In this document: in pieces, positions 17,136 through 24,671 of the stretch
Numbering within the stretch: the stretch's first letter is position 1
Layout: each line of letters opens with the position of its first letter
Origin: Rhabdothermincola_A sp041688815
GTDB lineage: Bacteria; Actinomycetota; Acidimicrobiia; Acidimicrobiales; Acidimicrobilacustridaceae
Direction: 5' to 3'
Assembly (NCBI GenBank): GCA_041688815.1
Contig: JBDNHK010000005.1
Coordinates: 55,708-119,707 of the forward strand
Length of the DNA stretch: 64,000 nt
The notes under the pieces: generated by a model
The model's input: only the letters and a program-made list of their open reading frames with translations
The model's database searches: none
What the model was told of the DNA's origin: nothing
Program-made: the position numbers and the translations under genes

Positions 17136-17153
17136 CCCCGGCCCGGGCCGGGG
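17136..17153. terminator. GC palindrome between convergent genes
   Basis: A perfect 18-bp palindrome (CCCCGGCCCGGGCCGGGG) fills the 32-bp space between the SGNH gene and the convergent queF. Flanking TGATC and GATCA extend the symmetry. No T-tract; likely a bidirectional stop. Confidence 0.5.
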
Positions 17154-17163
17154 GGCGGGCCGA

Positions 17164-17517
17164 TCAGCTCGGGTGGGAGGCCGTCACCGTGGTGGCGATG
17201 CCGCCGCGGATCTTCCAGATCGTCTCGATCGTCATGCGGCGCGGGAGCGTGGCCCGCACCAGGTCGTCGAGGATCGTGTTGGTCACGGCCTCGTGGAACG
17301 CACCCTCGTCGCGGTAGCTCCAGATGTACATCTTGAGGCTCTTCAGCTCCACCAGCAGCTCGTCGGGCACGTAGGTGATGCGCACGGTGGCGAAGTCGGG
17401 CTGCCCGGTGACAGGACACAGGCAGGTGAGTTCGTCGGTCTCGCAGACGATCTCGTAGTCGCGTCCCGTCTCGGGGTTTGGGACGGTGACCAGGTCCTTC
17501 GACGGGTCGCTCGGCAC
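17164..17517 (-). CDS. queF: NADPH-dependent 7-cyano-7-deazaguanine reductase
   Basis: Reduces preQ0 to preQ1 in queuosine biosynthesis. At 117 aa it is a type-I (single tunnelling-fold) QueF, which acts as a multimer. The nucleophilic Cys lies in LTCLCPVTGQPDF (residues about 30-43), and the substrate signature ELKSLKMYIWSYRDEGAFHE follows. No other queuosine gene is in the window. The GTG at 17517 follows a TAGCGT box by 6 nt, so queF probably has its own leaderless promoter inside the end of the upstream peptidase gene. Confidence 0.95.
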   Translation of the reverse strand: MPSDPSKDLVTVPNPETGRDYEIVCETDELTCLCPVTGQPDFATVRITYVPDELLVELKSLKMYIWSYRDEGAFHEAVTNTILDDLVRATLPRRMTIETIWKIRGGIATTVTASHPS

Positions 17518-17523
17518 GGCGTG

Positions 17524-17529
17524 ACGCTA
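17524..17529 (-). promoter_or_regulatory. -10 box (TAGCGT) for queF, leaderless type
   Basis: TAGCGT on the minus strand ends 6 nt before the queF GTG and overlaps the last bases of the prolyl oligopeptidase gene. Confidence 0.5.
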
Positions 17530-19665
17530 CCGGTCGCCCTCCGCCGCTCCCCCATCGGCGCCCACCTGCACCCCGAGCTGGTCGTAGAGGAAGCTGAGCA
17601 CATCGGCCAGCTCTGCGGCCTGCGCGCTCACCGGTTTCCCCTGACCGTGCCCCGCCCTGGCCTCCTCGCGCAGCAGCACCGGTCTCGTCGCCCCGCAGGA
17701 CGTGGCTGCCTGGAGTCGGGCCGCCATCTTGCGGGCGTGGGCCGGGTGCACGCGACTGTCGCCGTCGGCGCTGGTGAGCAGGGTGGCCGGATAGCACGTG
17801 TCGTCGACGACGCGGTGGTACGGGGAGTAGGCCCAGAGCCAACCGAACTGCTCGGCCACTTCGGGATCGCCGTACTCCGGTACCCAGAGGCGGCCGATGA
17901 GGAACTGTGGGTAGCGCACCATGTCCATCAGCGGGACCGCCGCGTGCACGGCCCGACACAGGTCGGGACGGCGGGTGAGCATGGCCCCCATGAGCAGCCC
18001 ACCGTTCGAGCCGCCGCGGATGGCCAGGCGATCGCGGGAGGTGAGGCCCTCGGCCACCAGCCAGTCGGCGGCGGCGGCGAAGTCGTCGAAGCTCTGCTCC
18101 TTGTGGGCCCCCATCCCGGCGCGGTGCCAGGCCTCACCCTCCTCGGCTCCACCGCGGATGCCAGCGACGGCGTAGACACCCCCTCGGTCGCACACGTCGA
18201 CCACGGCGGCCGAGTAGGCCGGACCCATCACGATCGAGAAGCCGCCGTACCCGGTGAGCACGCACGGCGTGTCGGGGTTCGGTCGGGTCGTCTCGGCGCG
18301 CACCAGGAACAGGGTGACCTCGGTGCCGTCGGTGGACGGGTACCGGTGCTGCTCGGCGACGTAGCGACCCTGCGGCCCGTCGAGATCGGCGTCGGGTTCA
18401 CCGAGCCGGCTCCAGTCCCGAAAGGTGTCGTCGGGCTCGATGCCGTCGCCGGATTCGCCCTCGGTGCCGGGGGCCCATCGGTAGGTGGTCGGGGGCAGCG
18501 TGAACGAGGTGAGCGAGAGGAAGGCCTCTTCGCGTTCGGGGCTGGCGGTGAGGGCGCTCACCGACCCGATGTCGGGAAGGGGCAGGTGTCGCCCGCCGGT
18601 GCCGTCGTGCTCGTAGCGGTGGAGCTGCGAGACGGCGGACCGCGTTGACAACACGAGCAGCGACTGCGGTGTGATCGCCAAAGTGTCGATGACCGAGAGC
18701 GACTCGGGCACGATGGTGCACCAGTGGTCGTGCCAGGCGGTGGCCAGCGGGGCCGAGATCACCCGGCCGCGGTCGGCGCCGAGGGTGGTGACGCCGAGAA
18801 CCTGATCGTGGACGACCTGCATCGTGGTCTGGGCCTCGACCCCTTGGATGAGCACGGTTCGTGCCCCGCTGCAGCGGTCGACGAGATGGACATCGGTACG
18901 GCTCCAGCCCACCGAAAGGTGCACCAGCAACCATCGGCCGTTGCGCGAGAGGTCGACGGTGGCCCACGCGGTGGGGTAGGGGAGGTCGTCCCACACGACG
19001 GGGTCGGCGGCGATCGGCGTGCCCATCCGGTGGTGGCAGACATGACGCCCGTACTCCTCCTCGCCCGGGGCGACGGTTCCGGGATCCGGGTAGCGGGTGT
19101 AGAAGAAGCCCGTCCCGTCCGGCTCCCAGGCGAGCGATGCGGCACGGGTGTGGGCGATGCGTTCGGCGAGGTGGTGCCCAGTGGCGACGTCGAGCACGGC
19201 CAGCGTGGAACGTTCGTCGCCCCCGGTGGAGATTCCGTAGGCCACCAAGGCCCCGTCGGGGGACGGGTGATACCAGTCGATGGCGGCGGTGACGTCACCG
19301 GAGAGACGGACCGGATCGACCAGTGTGCGGGCCCGGCCCGTCTGCTGGGCGGGGCGGACGACGAGCACCGCCTGGTCGTGGTCTCCCCAGCGCTCGAGGG
19401 TGAACAGACGGGCCCCAGCCCCCCGAGGGGCGACCGACGATCCAGCCCGCAGCAGCCGGCTCAGCCCGGTGTGGAGCTCGCGACGACCGGGCACCGAACG
19501 CAGGAACCCGGTGGTGTGCCGGTTTTGATCGGCGACCCAGGCTTCGACCTGGGGGTCGTCGTCGGCTTCCAGCCACTGATAGGGGTCGCGAACGGCGACG
19601 CCGTGGCGATCGTCGACGGTGTCGTCGCGCCGCGTGGGCGGCGGGGGAGGGGCGGCGGGGCTCAG
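17527..19665 (-). CDS. Prolyl oligopeptidase family serine peptidase, probable CTG start
   Basis: S9A peptidase with N-terminal beta-propeller and C-terminal alpha/beta-hydrolase that cuts short peptides after proline. Triad: Ser in GGSNGG near residue 551, Asp in TSADGDSRVHP near 633, His in RAGHGQG near 670 (numbered from CTG). The first canonical start is GTG 19494, but 57 in-frame codons upstream encode the conserved family N-terminus (VRDPYQWLE, VEAWVADQN). Those codons contain no ATG, GTG or TTG; the frame closes with TAA further up. A CTG at 19665 overlaps the stop of the upstream 28-residue gene as CTGA, so coupled initiation at CTG (712 aa) is the best model; a base error is the alternative. 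Confidence 0.82.
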   Translation of the reverse strand: MSPAAPPPPPTRRDDTVDDRHGVAVRDPYQWLEADDDPQVEAWVADQNRHTTGFLRSVPGRRELHTGLSRLLRAGSSVAPRGAGARLFTLERWGDHDQAVLVVRPAQQTGRARTLVDPVRLSGDVTAAIDWYHPSPDGALVAYGISTGGDERSTLAVLDVATGHHLAERIAHTRAASLAWEPDGTGFFYTRYPDPGTVAPGEEEYGRHVCHHRMGTPIAADPVVWDDLPYPTAWATVDLSRNGRWLLVHLSVGWSRTDVHLVDRCSGARTVLIQGVEAQTTMQVVHDQVLGVTTLGADRGRVISAPLATAWHDHWCTIVPESLSVIDTLAITPQSLLVLSTRSAVSQLHRYEHDGTGGRHLPLPDIGSVSALTASPEREEAFLSLTSFTLPPTTYRWAPGTEGESGDGIEPDDTFRDWSRLGEPDADLDGPQGRYVAEQHRYPSTDGTEVTLFLVRAETTRPNPDTPCVLTGYGGFSIVMGPAYSAAVVDVCDRGGVYAVAGIRGGAEEGEAWHRAGMGAHKEQSFDDFAAAADWLVAEGLTSRDRLAIRGGSNGGLLMGAMLTRRPDLCRAVHAAVPLMDMVRYPQFLIGRLWVPEYGDPEVAEQFGWLWAYSPYHRVVDDTCYPATLLTSADGDSRVHPAHARKMAARLQAATSCGATRPVLLREEARAGHGQGKPVSAQAAELADVLSFLYDQLGVQVGADGGAAEGDR

Positions 19666-19748
19666 CCGCGCCCGGCGTTGGGCTTGGTGCCGTGATTCGC
19701 CGGCTTCTTACGGGCGTTGTTCTTGCGCTTCGCGGTCTTCTTCGACAT
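19662..19748 (-). CDS. bL37-like tiny ribosomal protein candidate (28 aa)
   Basis: A 28-residue, very basic peptide (MSKKTAKRKNNARKKP then ANHGTKPNA). The ANHG-x-(K/R)PNA ending resembles the actinobacterial large-subunit protein bL37 described in mycobacterial ribosome structures, which is about 24 aa with a Lys/Arg-rich N-terminus. TAACCT on the minus strand (19759-19764) lies 10 nt before the ATG. Its stop overlaps the presumed CTG start of the peptidase gene. Too short for routine gene callers. The similarity is from memory of the motif. Confidence 0.5.
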   Translation of the reverse strand: MSKKTAKRKNNARKKPANHGTKPNAGRG

Positions 19749-19761
19749 AAGGCTGAGAAGG

Positions 19762-19962
19762 TTACCGGGCCGGGTGGCTGTCGGCCCATTCGGCGATCTC
19801 GTCGGCTTCGGCTTCGCTGACCACCTCGGCCGCCCGGCGGAAGGCCCGCACCTTGGTCGACGGCGCCAGCGACCGGTCCATCAGGTGCACGATGCGGGCC
19901 AACGCCACCTCGGGGGCCATGGGCGCGATCGGGGCGGTGATGCCGAGCAGGTCGATGTCCAC
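19762..19962 (-). CDS. Small ORF resembling the N-terminal helical domain of PolX/PHP proteins
   Basis: About 66 residues ending in AEWADSHPAR. The stretch ALARIVHLMDRSLAPSTKVR-AFRRAA resembles the helical start of bacterial PolX-type PHP proteins, yet the frame stops where the helix-hairpin-helix part should begin. The GTG at 19962 directly abuts a GGGGAG, too close for normal initiation, so the start is uncertain. It could be a free-standing domain or a degraded remnant; it sits between divergent ychF and the bL37-like gene. Confidence 0.35.
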   Translation of the reverse strand: MDIDLLGITAPIAPMAPEVALARIVHLMDRSLAPSTKVRAFRRAAEVVSEAEADEIAEWADSHPAR

Positions 19963-20021
19963 CTCCCCTGTGTACCCGTTCCGCGGCGGTTCGTCCGGCG
20001 AGAGCCTTCGACGGTGGCCGG

Positions 20022-20027
20022 TAGGGT
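20022..20027 (+). promoter_or_regulatory. -10 box (TAGGGT) for ychF, leaderless type
   Basis: TAGGGT ends 7 nt before the ychF GTG at 20035; no ribosome-binding site in between. Confidence 0.5.
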
Positions 20028-20034
20028 GCCGCCC

Positions 20035-21111
20035 GTGGAAAAATTCGGGTTCGTCGGGCTCCCCAACGCGGGCAAGTCGTCGCTGTACAACGCGCTGTCG
20101 GGGGGCAGCGCGTTGGCCGCGCCCTATGCCTTCGCCACCAAGGACCCGAACGTGGGTATGGCCAAGGTGCCCGACACCCGACTCGATCGTCTGGCCGAGA
20201 TGAGCAGGTCCAAGAACGTGGTGCCCGCCAGCGTGCAGTTCGTCGACATCGGGGGTCTGGTCGAGGGGGCCAGCGCCGGTGAAGGCCTGGGCAACAAGTT
20301 CCTGGCCAACATCCGCGAGTCCGACGCCATCGTGTTCGTGTTGAGGGCCTTCGAGGACGACGACGTTCCCGGCCCCTCCGACCCACTCGATCACCTGCGC
20401 ATCGTCGAGATCGAGATCGCCCTGGCCGACCTCGAGACGGTCGAGAACCAGAAGGAGAAGCGTCGCAAGGCCGCCAAGTTCGACAAGGACGTGGCTGCCG
20501 AGGTCGCGGCCCTCGACCAGGCCTACGAGGTGCTGGCCGAGGGCACTCCGCTGTACCGCAGCGACCTCGACGACGAGTCACGCGGACTGCTGCGCCCTTA
20601 CTTCCTGCTCACCAACAAGCCGGTGTTGGCCATCGTCAACGTGAGTGAGGACGACCTCGACCGCATCGACGACAAGATCGCGCCGGTCGTCGCCGAGTTC
20701 GGTGGGCACGGTGAGGTGATCGGCATGTGCGTGCAGCTCGAGGCCGAGGCCGGCCAGCTCGATGCCCACGAGCGGGCCGAGATGCTCGAGGGCCTCGGGC
20801 TCGGGGAGGGGGCGCTGCCCCGGTTCCTCAACGCCGCCTACCGGATGCTCGGGCTGCGCACCTTCTTCACCACGGGAGAGAAGGAGAGCCGGGCCTGGAC
20901 GTTCCGGGCCGGGTCGAAGGCCCCGCAGTGCGCCGGGGTGATCCACACCGACTTCGAGCGGGGTTTCATCCGGGCCGAGGTCATCCGCTGGGACGAGCTG
21001 CTCGAGCTGGGCTCGTGGTCAGCCGCCCGCGACGTGGGCAAGCTCCGCGTCGAGGGCAAGGAGTACGTGGCCGACGACGGCGACGTCATGGAGTTCCGCT
21101 TCAACGTGTAG
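20035..21111 (+). CDS. ychF: Redox-regulated ATPase YchF (OLA1)
   Basis: Obg-related P-loop protein that prefers ATP, binds ribosomes and influences stress responses. P-loop GLPNAGKSS at residues 8-16, switch II DIGGLVEGASAGEGLGNKF, and NVSEDD in place of NKxD, the change that gives ATP specificity. A TGS domain ends in GKEYVADDGDVMEFRFNV. 358 aa against the usual 363. The open frame extends upstream to 19717, but GTG 20035 matches the family N-terminus and follows a -10 box. Confidence 0.96.
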   Translation: MEKFGFVGLPNAGKSSLYNALSGGSALAAPYAFATKDPNVGMAKVPDTRLDRLAEMSRSKNVVPASVQFVDIGGLVEGASAGEGLGNKFLANIRESDAIVFVLRAFEDDDVPGPSDPLDHLRIVEIEIALADLETVENQKEKRRKAAKFDKDVAAEVAALDQAYEVLAEGTPLYRSDLDDESRGLLRPYFLLTNKPVLAIVNVSEDDLDRIDDKIAPVVAEFGGHGEVIGMCVQLEAEAGQLDAHERAEMLEGLGLGEGALPRFLNAAYRMLGLRTFFTTGEKESRAWTFRAGSKAPQCAGVIHTDFERGFIRAEVIRWDELLELGSWSAARDVGKLRVEGKEYVADDGDVMEFRFNV

Positions 21112-21290
21112 CAGGGCTTTCGCGAACTGCGACGATCCGGTCGTAGTGCCTCTGACCTGGCCTTCTCGTAGTCGAAGACGCCCAGCGGCTCCTCCAGCTT
21201 CTCGTCCACGATGTGGACATCCATGATCTTGCCGGTCTCCATTTCCAGCTCCACTTCGACGGGCACCCGACACGTCACGTACACCAACAC
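21112..21290 (-). pseudogene. 3'-truncated conserved hypothetical gene
   Basis: GTG 21290 is preceded by AAGGAGG and opens a coding-like stretch: VYVTCRVPVEVELEMETG, then a segment ending PLGVFDYEKARSEAL. After that the amino acids become non-coding in character and the frame runs antisense through the last 270 bp of ychF, to a stop at 20838. The real 3' end seems lost or shifted. Product unknown. The rest of the gap up to 21470 holds only weak promoter-like sequence, including TAGATT at 21436-21441 upstream of the antitoxin gene. Confidence 0.35.
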
Positions 21291-21470
21291 GTCGCCTCCT
21301 TCAGCGTCGCGCCGAACATCGCCCGAGGGTGTCACGACGATCCGTGGTCGGGACGATCGTGAAAGCTGTAGCGGGACGATCTTCGGTTGCCCGGCGAACC
21401 TCTGCGATCCGCAACGGCAGCGAGGCTGATGTGGCTAGATTTGCTTGGAACAAAGCGCCATACTGCTCGC

Positions 21471-21728
21471 ATGGAAGCAGGAGTCCGAGAGCTACGAGAT
21501 CGTCTGAGTCACTACTTGAACATCGTGCGCGACGGGCAGGAAGTGATCGTCACAGATCACGGCAAGGCCGTGGCCCGGCTGGTTCCGCTCGACCAGCCCC
21601 GCGCGCTCGATCGCCTGGTCGCCGAGGGCCTGGTCACACCCGCGCCGGCGGCCAAACGCCCGCGGGCACCGCTCCGTGTCACCGCCAAGGGCACCGTCAG
21701 CGACCTCGCGGCCGAACAGCGGCAGTGA
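21471..21728 (+). CDS. Phd/YefM-type antitoxin
   Basis: 85-aa antitoxin. The N-terminal Phd fold is clear (GVRELRDRLSHYLNIVRDGQ then VIVTDHGKAVARLVPL); the C-terminal tail is basic and unstructured, as expected for the toxin-neutralising arm. It would bind its own promoter with the toxin and repress the operon. ATG 21471 is preferred over the in-frame ATG 21387, which adds a non-homologous tail. The stop overlaps the toxin GTG (GTGA). Confidence 0.82.
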   Translation: MEAGVRELRDRLSHYLNIVRDGQEVIVTDHGKAVARLVPLDQPRALDRLVAEGLVTPAPAAKRPRAPLRVTAKGTVSDLAAEQRQ

Positions 21729-22147
21729 TTGGCTACTTCGACACCTCCGCGGTGATTCCGCTGCTCATCGGTGAGCCGTCCTCGGCGACCTGCACCCGGG
21801 TCTGGAACGAAGCCGCCCGCAGCATCAGCATCCGTCTCCTATACCCCGAGGCCCGCGCCGCGCTCGCCAGCGCTGAGCGGATGGGCCGAATCACCAAGCG
21901 TCAACACGAGTCCGCGGTGGCGGAACTGGAGGCGATCGTCACCGAAATCGACCACGTCGAGATCACCGCCGAGTTGGCCCGTCACGCCGGCGACCTCGCC
22001 CGAGCCCACCAACTGCGCGGCTACGACGCCGTTCACCTCGCCGCCGCGATGGCTGCGCTCGATGCCGAACTCGTGCTGGTCACTGGCGACAACGACCTGG
22101 CCGGCGCCGCTCGATCACTCGGCCTGCCGGTCGCGCTCACGAGGTGA
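21725..22147 (+). CDS. PIN-domain (VapC-type) ribonuclease toxin
   Basis: 140-aa PIN-domain endoribonuclease that would cleave tRNA, rRNA or mRNA when released from antitoxin. Acidic residues are in place: Asp in YFDTSAVIPLL (residue 5), Glu near 41 in the LYPEARAAL segment, Asp in RGYDAVHLAAA and Asp in VTGDNDLAGAA. The GTG start overlaps the antitoxin stop by 4 bp, so the two are translationally coupled. Confidence 0.9.
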   Translation: MIGYFDTSAVIPLLIGEPSSATCTRVWNEAARSISIRLLYPEARAALASAERMGRITKRQHESAVAELEAIVTEIDHVEITAELARHAGDLARAHQLRGYDAVHLAAAMAALDAELVLVTGDNDLAGAARSLGLPVALTR

Positions 22148-22178
22148 CCGTCATGCATCCCCCGAAGGTTGTCACCCC

Positions 22179-22388
22179 ATGATCACGAGCGCACGGCAGT
22201 ACGAGATCACCCTTGCCCGAGCTGGCGAGGCGAACAACGCGCTCGCCGAGCTACAACGCGCTCCGCTGGGCGACATGCTGCAGCCTGAGATGCACGAGCT
22301 TCAACTCGACGCTCCCCGTGGAACCCTTTAGGGACTCGAAGCCGAGCTGGCCGACTACGACTGCGGTTTGCGCAGCGAAGGGACCTGA
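22179..22388 (+). pseudogene. Small HTH-antitoxin-like gene interrupted by an in-frame amber codon
   Basis: ATG 22179 reads MITSARQYEITLARAGEANN and runs to a TAG at 22329-22331. The same frame resumes with GLEAELADYDCGLRSEGT and ends at TGA 22386-22388. Both halves resemble a family of small HTH proteins whose N-terminal half starts MIT.ERQY and ends in L.AELAEYE.L before the helix-turn-helix. Here the amber codon splits that half and the HTH part is absent. It sits directly after the PIN toxin, consistent with decay of a second toxin-antitoxin-like locus. Confidence 0.5.
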
Positions 22389-22407
22389 GCATGCGCATCG
22401 ACCTGCG

Positions 22408-22413
22408 TACGAT
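22408..22413 (+). promoter_or_regulatory. -10 box (TACGAT) for DUF192-rsmI, leaderless type
   Basis: TACGAT ends 6 nt before the ATG at 22420. Confidence 0.5.
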
Positions 22414-22419
22414 CGCGGA

Positions 22420-22776
22420 ATGGCGAAAGGGACGCGGGAGCCGGTCACGGGGTCGTGGTTGGTCCGAGGCGAAAGGGTCCTCGCCAACGTCGAGATCGCC
22501 GAGTCGTGGCGCGATCGCAGCCGGGGCCTGCTCGGTCGTGACGGCATCGAGGGGGCGATTCTCCTGCGTCCGGCGCGGTCGGTGCACACCTTCCGCATGC
22601 GCTTCGCCATCGACGTCGCCCATCTCGACGCCGACCTCCGGGTGCTTCGGGTCACCACCATGCGCGCCAACCGACTCGGCGCCGTCGTCCGGCGTTCTCG
22701 TTGCGTCGTCGAGTGCGAGGCCGGGGCGTTGGCCCGGTGGGGTGTCGTGGTCGGCGACCAGTTGGAGGTTCGATGA
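22420..22776 (+). CDS. DUF192 family protein
   Basis: 118-aa single-domain DUF192 protein. Family features: SRGLLGRDGIEGAILLRPAR, VHTFRMRFAIDVAHLD and CVVECEAGALARWGVVVGD. Members are often exported, but this one has no signal peptide. Function unknown. ATGA overlap with rsmI means translational coupling. Confidence 0.85.
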   Translation: MAKGTREPVTGSWLVRGERVLANVEIAESWRDRSRGLLGRDGIEGAILLRPARSVHTFRMRFAIDVAHLDADLRVLRVTTMRANRLGAVVRRSRCVVECEAGALARWGVVVGDQLEVR

Positions 22777-23618
22777 CCGACGCCGCGCTCGTGCTCATCG
22801 GCACCCCCATCGGCAACCTCGGGGACCTCGCCCCCCGGGCCGTGGAGGAATTGGCTGGCGCCGACGTGGTGGCCTGTGAGGACACGCGTCGCACCGGACG
22901 GTTGTTGGCCCACTTCGGGGTGCGGGCCCCGGCGCTGCTCGTGGTGAACGACCACACCGAGGCCAACGTCGTGCGCGACGTGCTGGCCCGCCTCGATCGG
23001 GGCGAGCGGGTGGCGCTGGTGAGCGACGCCGGGATGCCTGGGATCTCCGACCCGGGTGAGCGGCTCGTTGCCGCCGTGACCGATGCCGGCCATCGGGTGG
23101 AGGTGGTGCCCGGACCCTCGGCGGCCATCACCGCGCTCGTGGTGAGCGGCCTGCCCGCCGGTCGGTTCGTCTTCGAAGGGTTCCTGCCTCGTAAGGGCTC
23201 AGGGCGCACCGAACGGGTGAACGCCATCGCGACCGAGCGACGAACAGTGGTGCTCTACGAGGCCCCGCACCGAGTGGCGCGCACCCTCGCCGACCTGGCC
23301 GAGGCGTGCGGGCCGACCCGTCGGGTGGTGCTGGCGCGTGAGCTCACCAAGCTGCACGAGGAGCTGTGGCGCGGACCGCTCGAGGCCGCGGTGGCCTGGT
23401 GCGGGGAGAAGGAGCCGCGTGGTGAGTACGTGCTCGTGCTCGACGGCGCGCCCGAGCCTGCGGCCGCGACCGACGACGACGTGCGCGCCGCGGTCGAGGC
23501 GGCGCGGCGACGGGGCGTGACGACCCGGGACGCGGTAGATGAGGTCGCCGCGGCACTGGGGGTGCCGAAGCGGCGGGTGTACGCGTTGGCGACCGCACGC
23601 GGTAACACCCCGGACTGA
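22773..23618 (+). CDS. rsmI: 16S rRNA (cytidine-1402-2'-O)-methyltransferase
   Basis: SAM-dependent tetrapyrrole-methylase-fold enzyme that 2'-O-methylates C1402 in the decoding centre. Seen: IGTPIGNLGDLAPRAVEEL, ACEDTRRTGRLLAHFG, ALVSDAGMPGISDPGERLV and FEGFLPRKG. A C-terminal alanine/arginine-rich extension with VPKRRVYALA is the usual RsmI helical tail. 281 aa. Confidence 0.96.
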   Translation: MTDAALVLIGTPIGNLGDLAPRAVEELAGADVVACEDTRRTGRLLAHFGVRAPALLVVNDHTEANVVRDVLARLDRGERVALVSDAGMPGISDPGERLVAAVTDAGHRVEVVPGPSAAITALVVSGLPAGRFVFEGFLPRKGSGRTERVNAIATERRTVVLYEAPHRVARTLADLAEACGPTRRVVLARELTKLHEELWRGPLEAAVAWCGEKEPRGEYVLVLDGAPEPAAATDDDVRAAVEAARRRGVTTRDAVDEVAAALGVPKRRVYALATARGNTPD

Positions 23619-23648
23619 AGGTGATGGGTGCCGGGGCCCGGGTGAGGG

Positions 23649-24521
23649 TCAGCCGGCCACCGTGGTGGTCGGCGCCGGAGTGGGGGAGACGGCCGCCAAC
23701 GTGACGAACCCGTTCTGGAAGCCGATCACGTCGGTGGCCGGGTTCGTGAGTGCCGAGAGGCAGTCCTGCGCGTTCAGGACGAGCTCGGTGCTGACCGGCA
23801 GGACCGTGACGGCCTTGACCGTGCCCTGGCCGTTGCAGGTGGGGATGTTGAGGCTCGCGACGGTGGTGGTCTGGAGCTGGTCGCGGTTGGCGCTCACCCA
23901 GCCCAGCACCTCCTGCACCCCGACCGGCCAGTCGTAGACCCCGCTCTCCTGGGGGAAGCCCTGGCTGGAAGCCAGAGCCGGGATACCCCGCTGCACGGCC
24001 GCTCGCGCCGCCCCGACGGTGCCGGACAGGTCGGTCGCGGCCCCGGTGTTCTGGCCGCTGTTGATGCCCGAGACGACGAGGTCGGGGGTGAAGTCGATGC
24101 CGCCCTGGTCGATGGCCCAGATGATCGAGTCGGCCGGGAAGCCCGTCACCGACTTTGCGGGATACCCGCTCGCGGTGGTGGCATCGGTGACGGTCAGCGG
24201 GCCGTCCGTGGTCTTGCTGCCGGAACCACTCTGGTTGGTGGCGGGGGCCACCACCGTGACCTCGACGTTGGGGATCGTGCGCAGGCCGTTGACGACCGCG
24301 TCGATGCCGGGAGCGCCGACCCCGTCGTCGTTCGTGACCAGGATCTGGAACGGTTCGGGCGCGGCGGTGGTGGCGACCGCGGCGCTGGTGTCGCTGGTGG
24401 AGGTCGAGTCGCTGCTCGAGCACGCCCCGGCCAACAGGGCCAGGGCCATGACGGCGGCGAGTGCGGCTGGGGTGCGGCGGGTGCGCGACAAGGGTTTCTC
24501 CATGGGGTCGGGTGGCATCAC
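23649..24521 (-). CDS. SurE-like 5'-nucleotidase/phosphatase, secreted lipoprotein
   Basis: A lipoprotein signal peptide (ALAAVMALALLAGAC) and a Ser/Thr linker are followed by a SurE domain: metal ligands in ILVTNDDGVGAPGID, VVAPATNQSG and VVSGINSGQNTG. SurE of Escherichia coli is cytosolic, so this is the exported variant that would release phosphate from nucleotides or other esters outside the membrane. The start could be ATG 24521, 24518 or 24503; the last begins immediately before the basic n-region. A TAGTAT about 60 bp upstream is a possible -10. Confidence 0.85.
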   Translation of the reverse strand: MMPPDPMEKPLSRTRRTPAALAAVMALALLAGACSSSDSTSTSDTSAAVATTAAPEPFQILVTNDDGVGAPGIDAVVNGLRTIPNVEVTVVAPATNQSGSGSKTTDGPLTVTDATTASGYPAKSVTGFPADSIIWAIDQGGIDFTPDLVVSGINSGQNTGAATDLSGTVGAARAAVQRGIPALASSQGFPQESGVYDWPVGVQEVLGWVSANRDQLQTTTVASLNIPTCNGQGTVKAVTVLPVSTELVLNAQDCLSALTNPATDVIGFQNGFVTLAAVSPTPAPTTTVAG

Positions 24522-24671
24522 GTTGCCGGGATGGGCCGGGGAGCTGGGGGTGGCGACCGCACCCTGCCCCGAGGCGCCGATACTAGATGAACGAGAAGTG
24601 GCGAAAAGGTGAACGAAGGTCGAACTCCACCCTCGGCATGCGACCGTGGAGCGTCCTGGCTCCGGTCGGCC

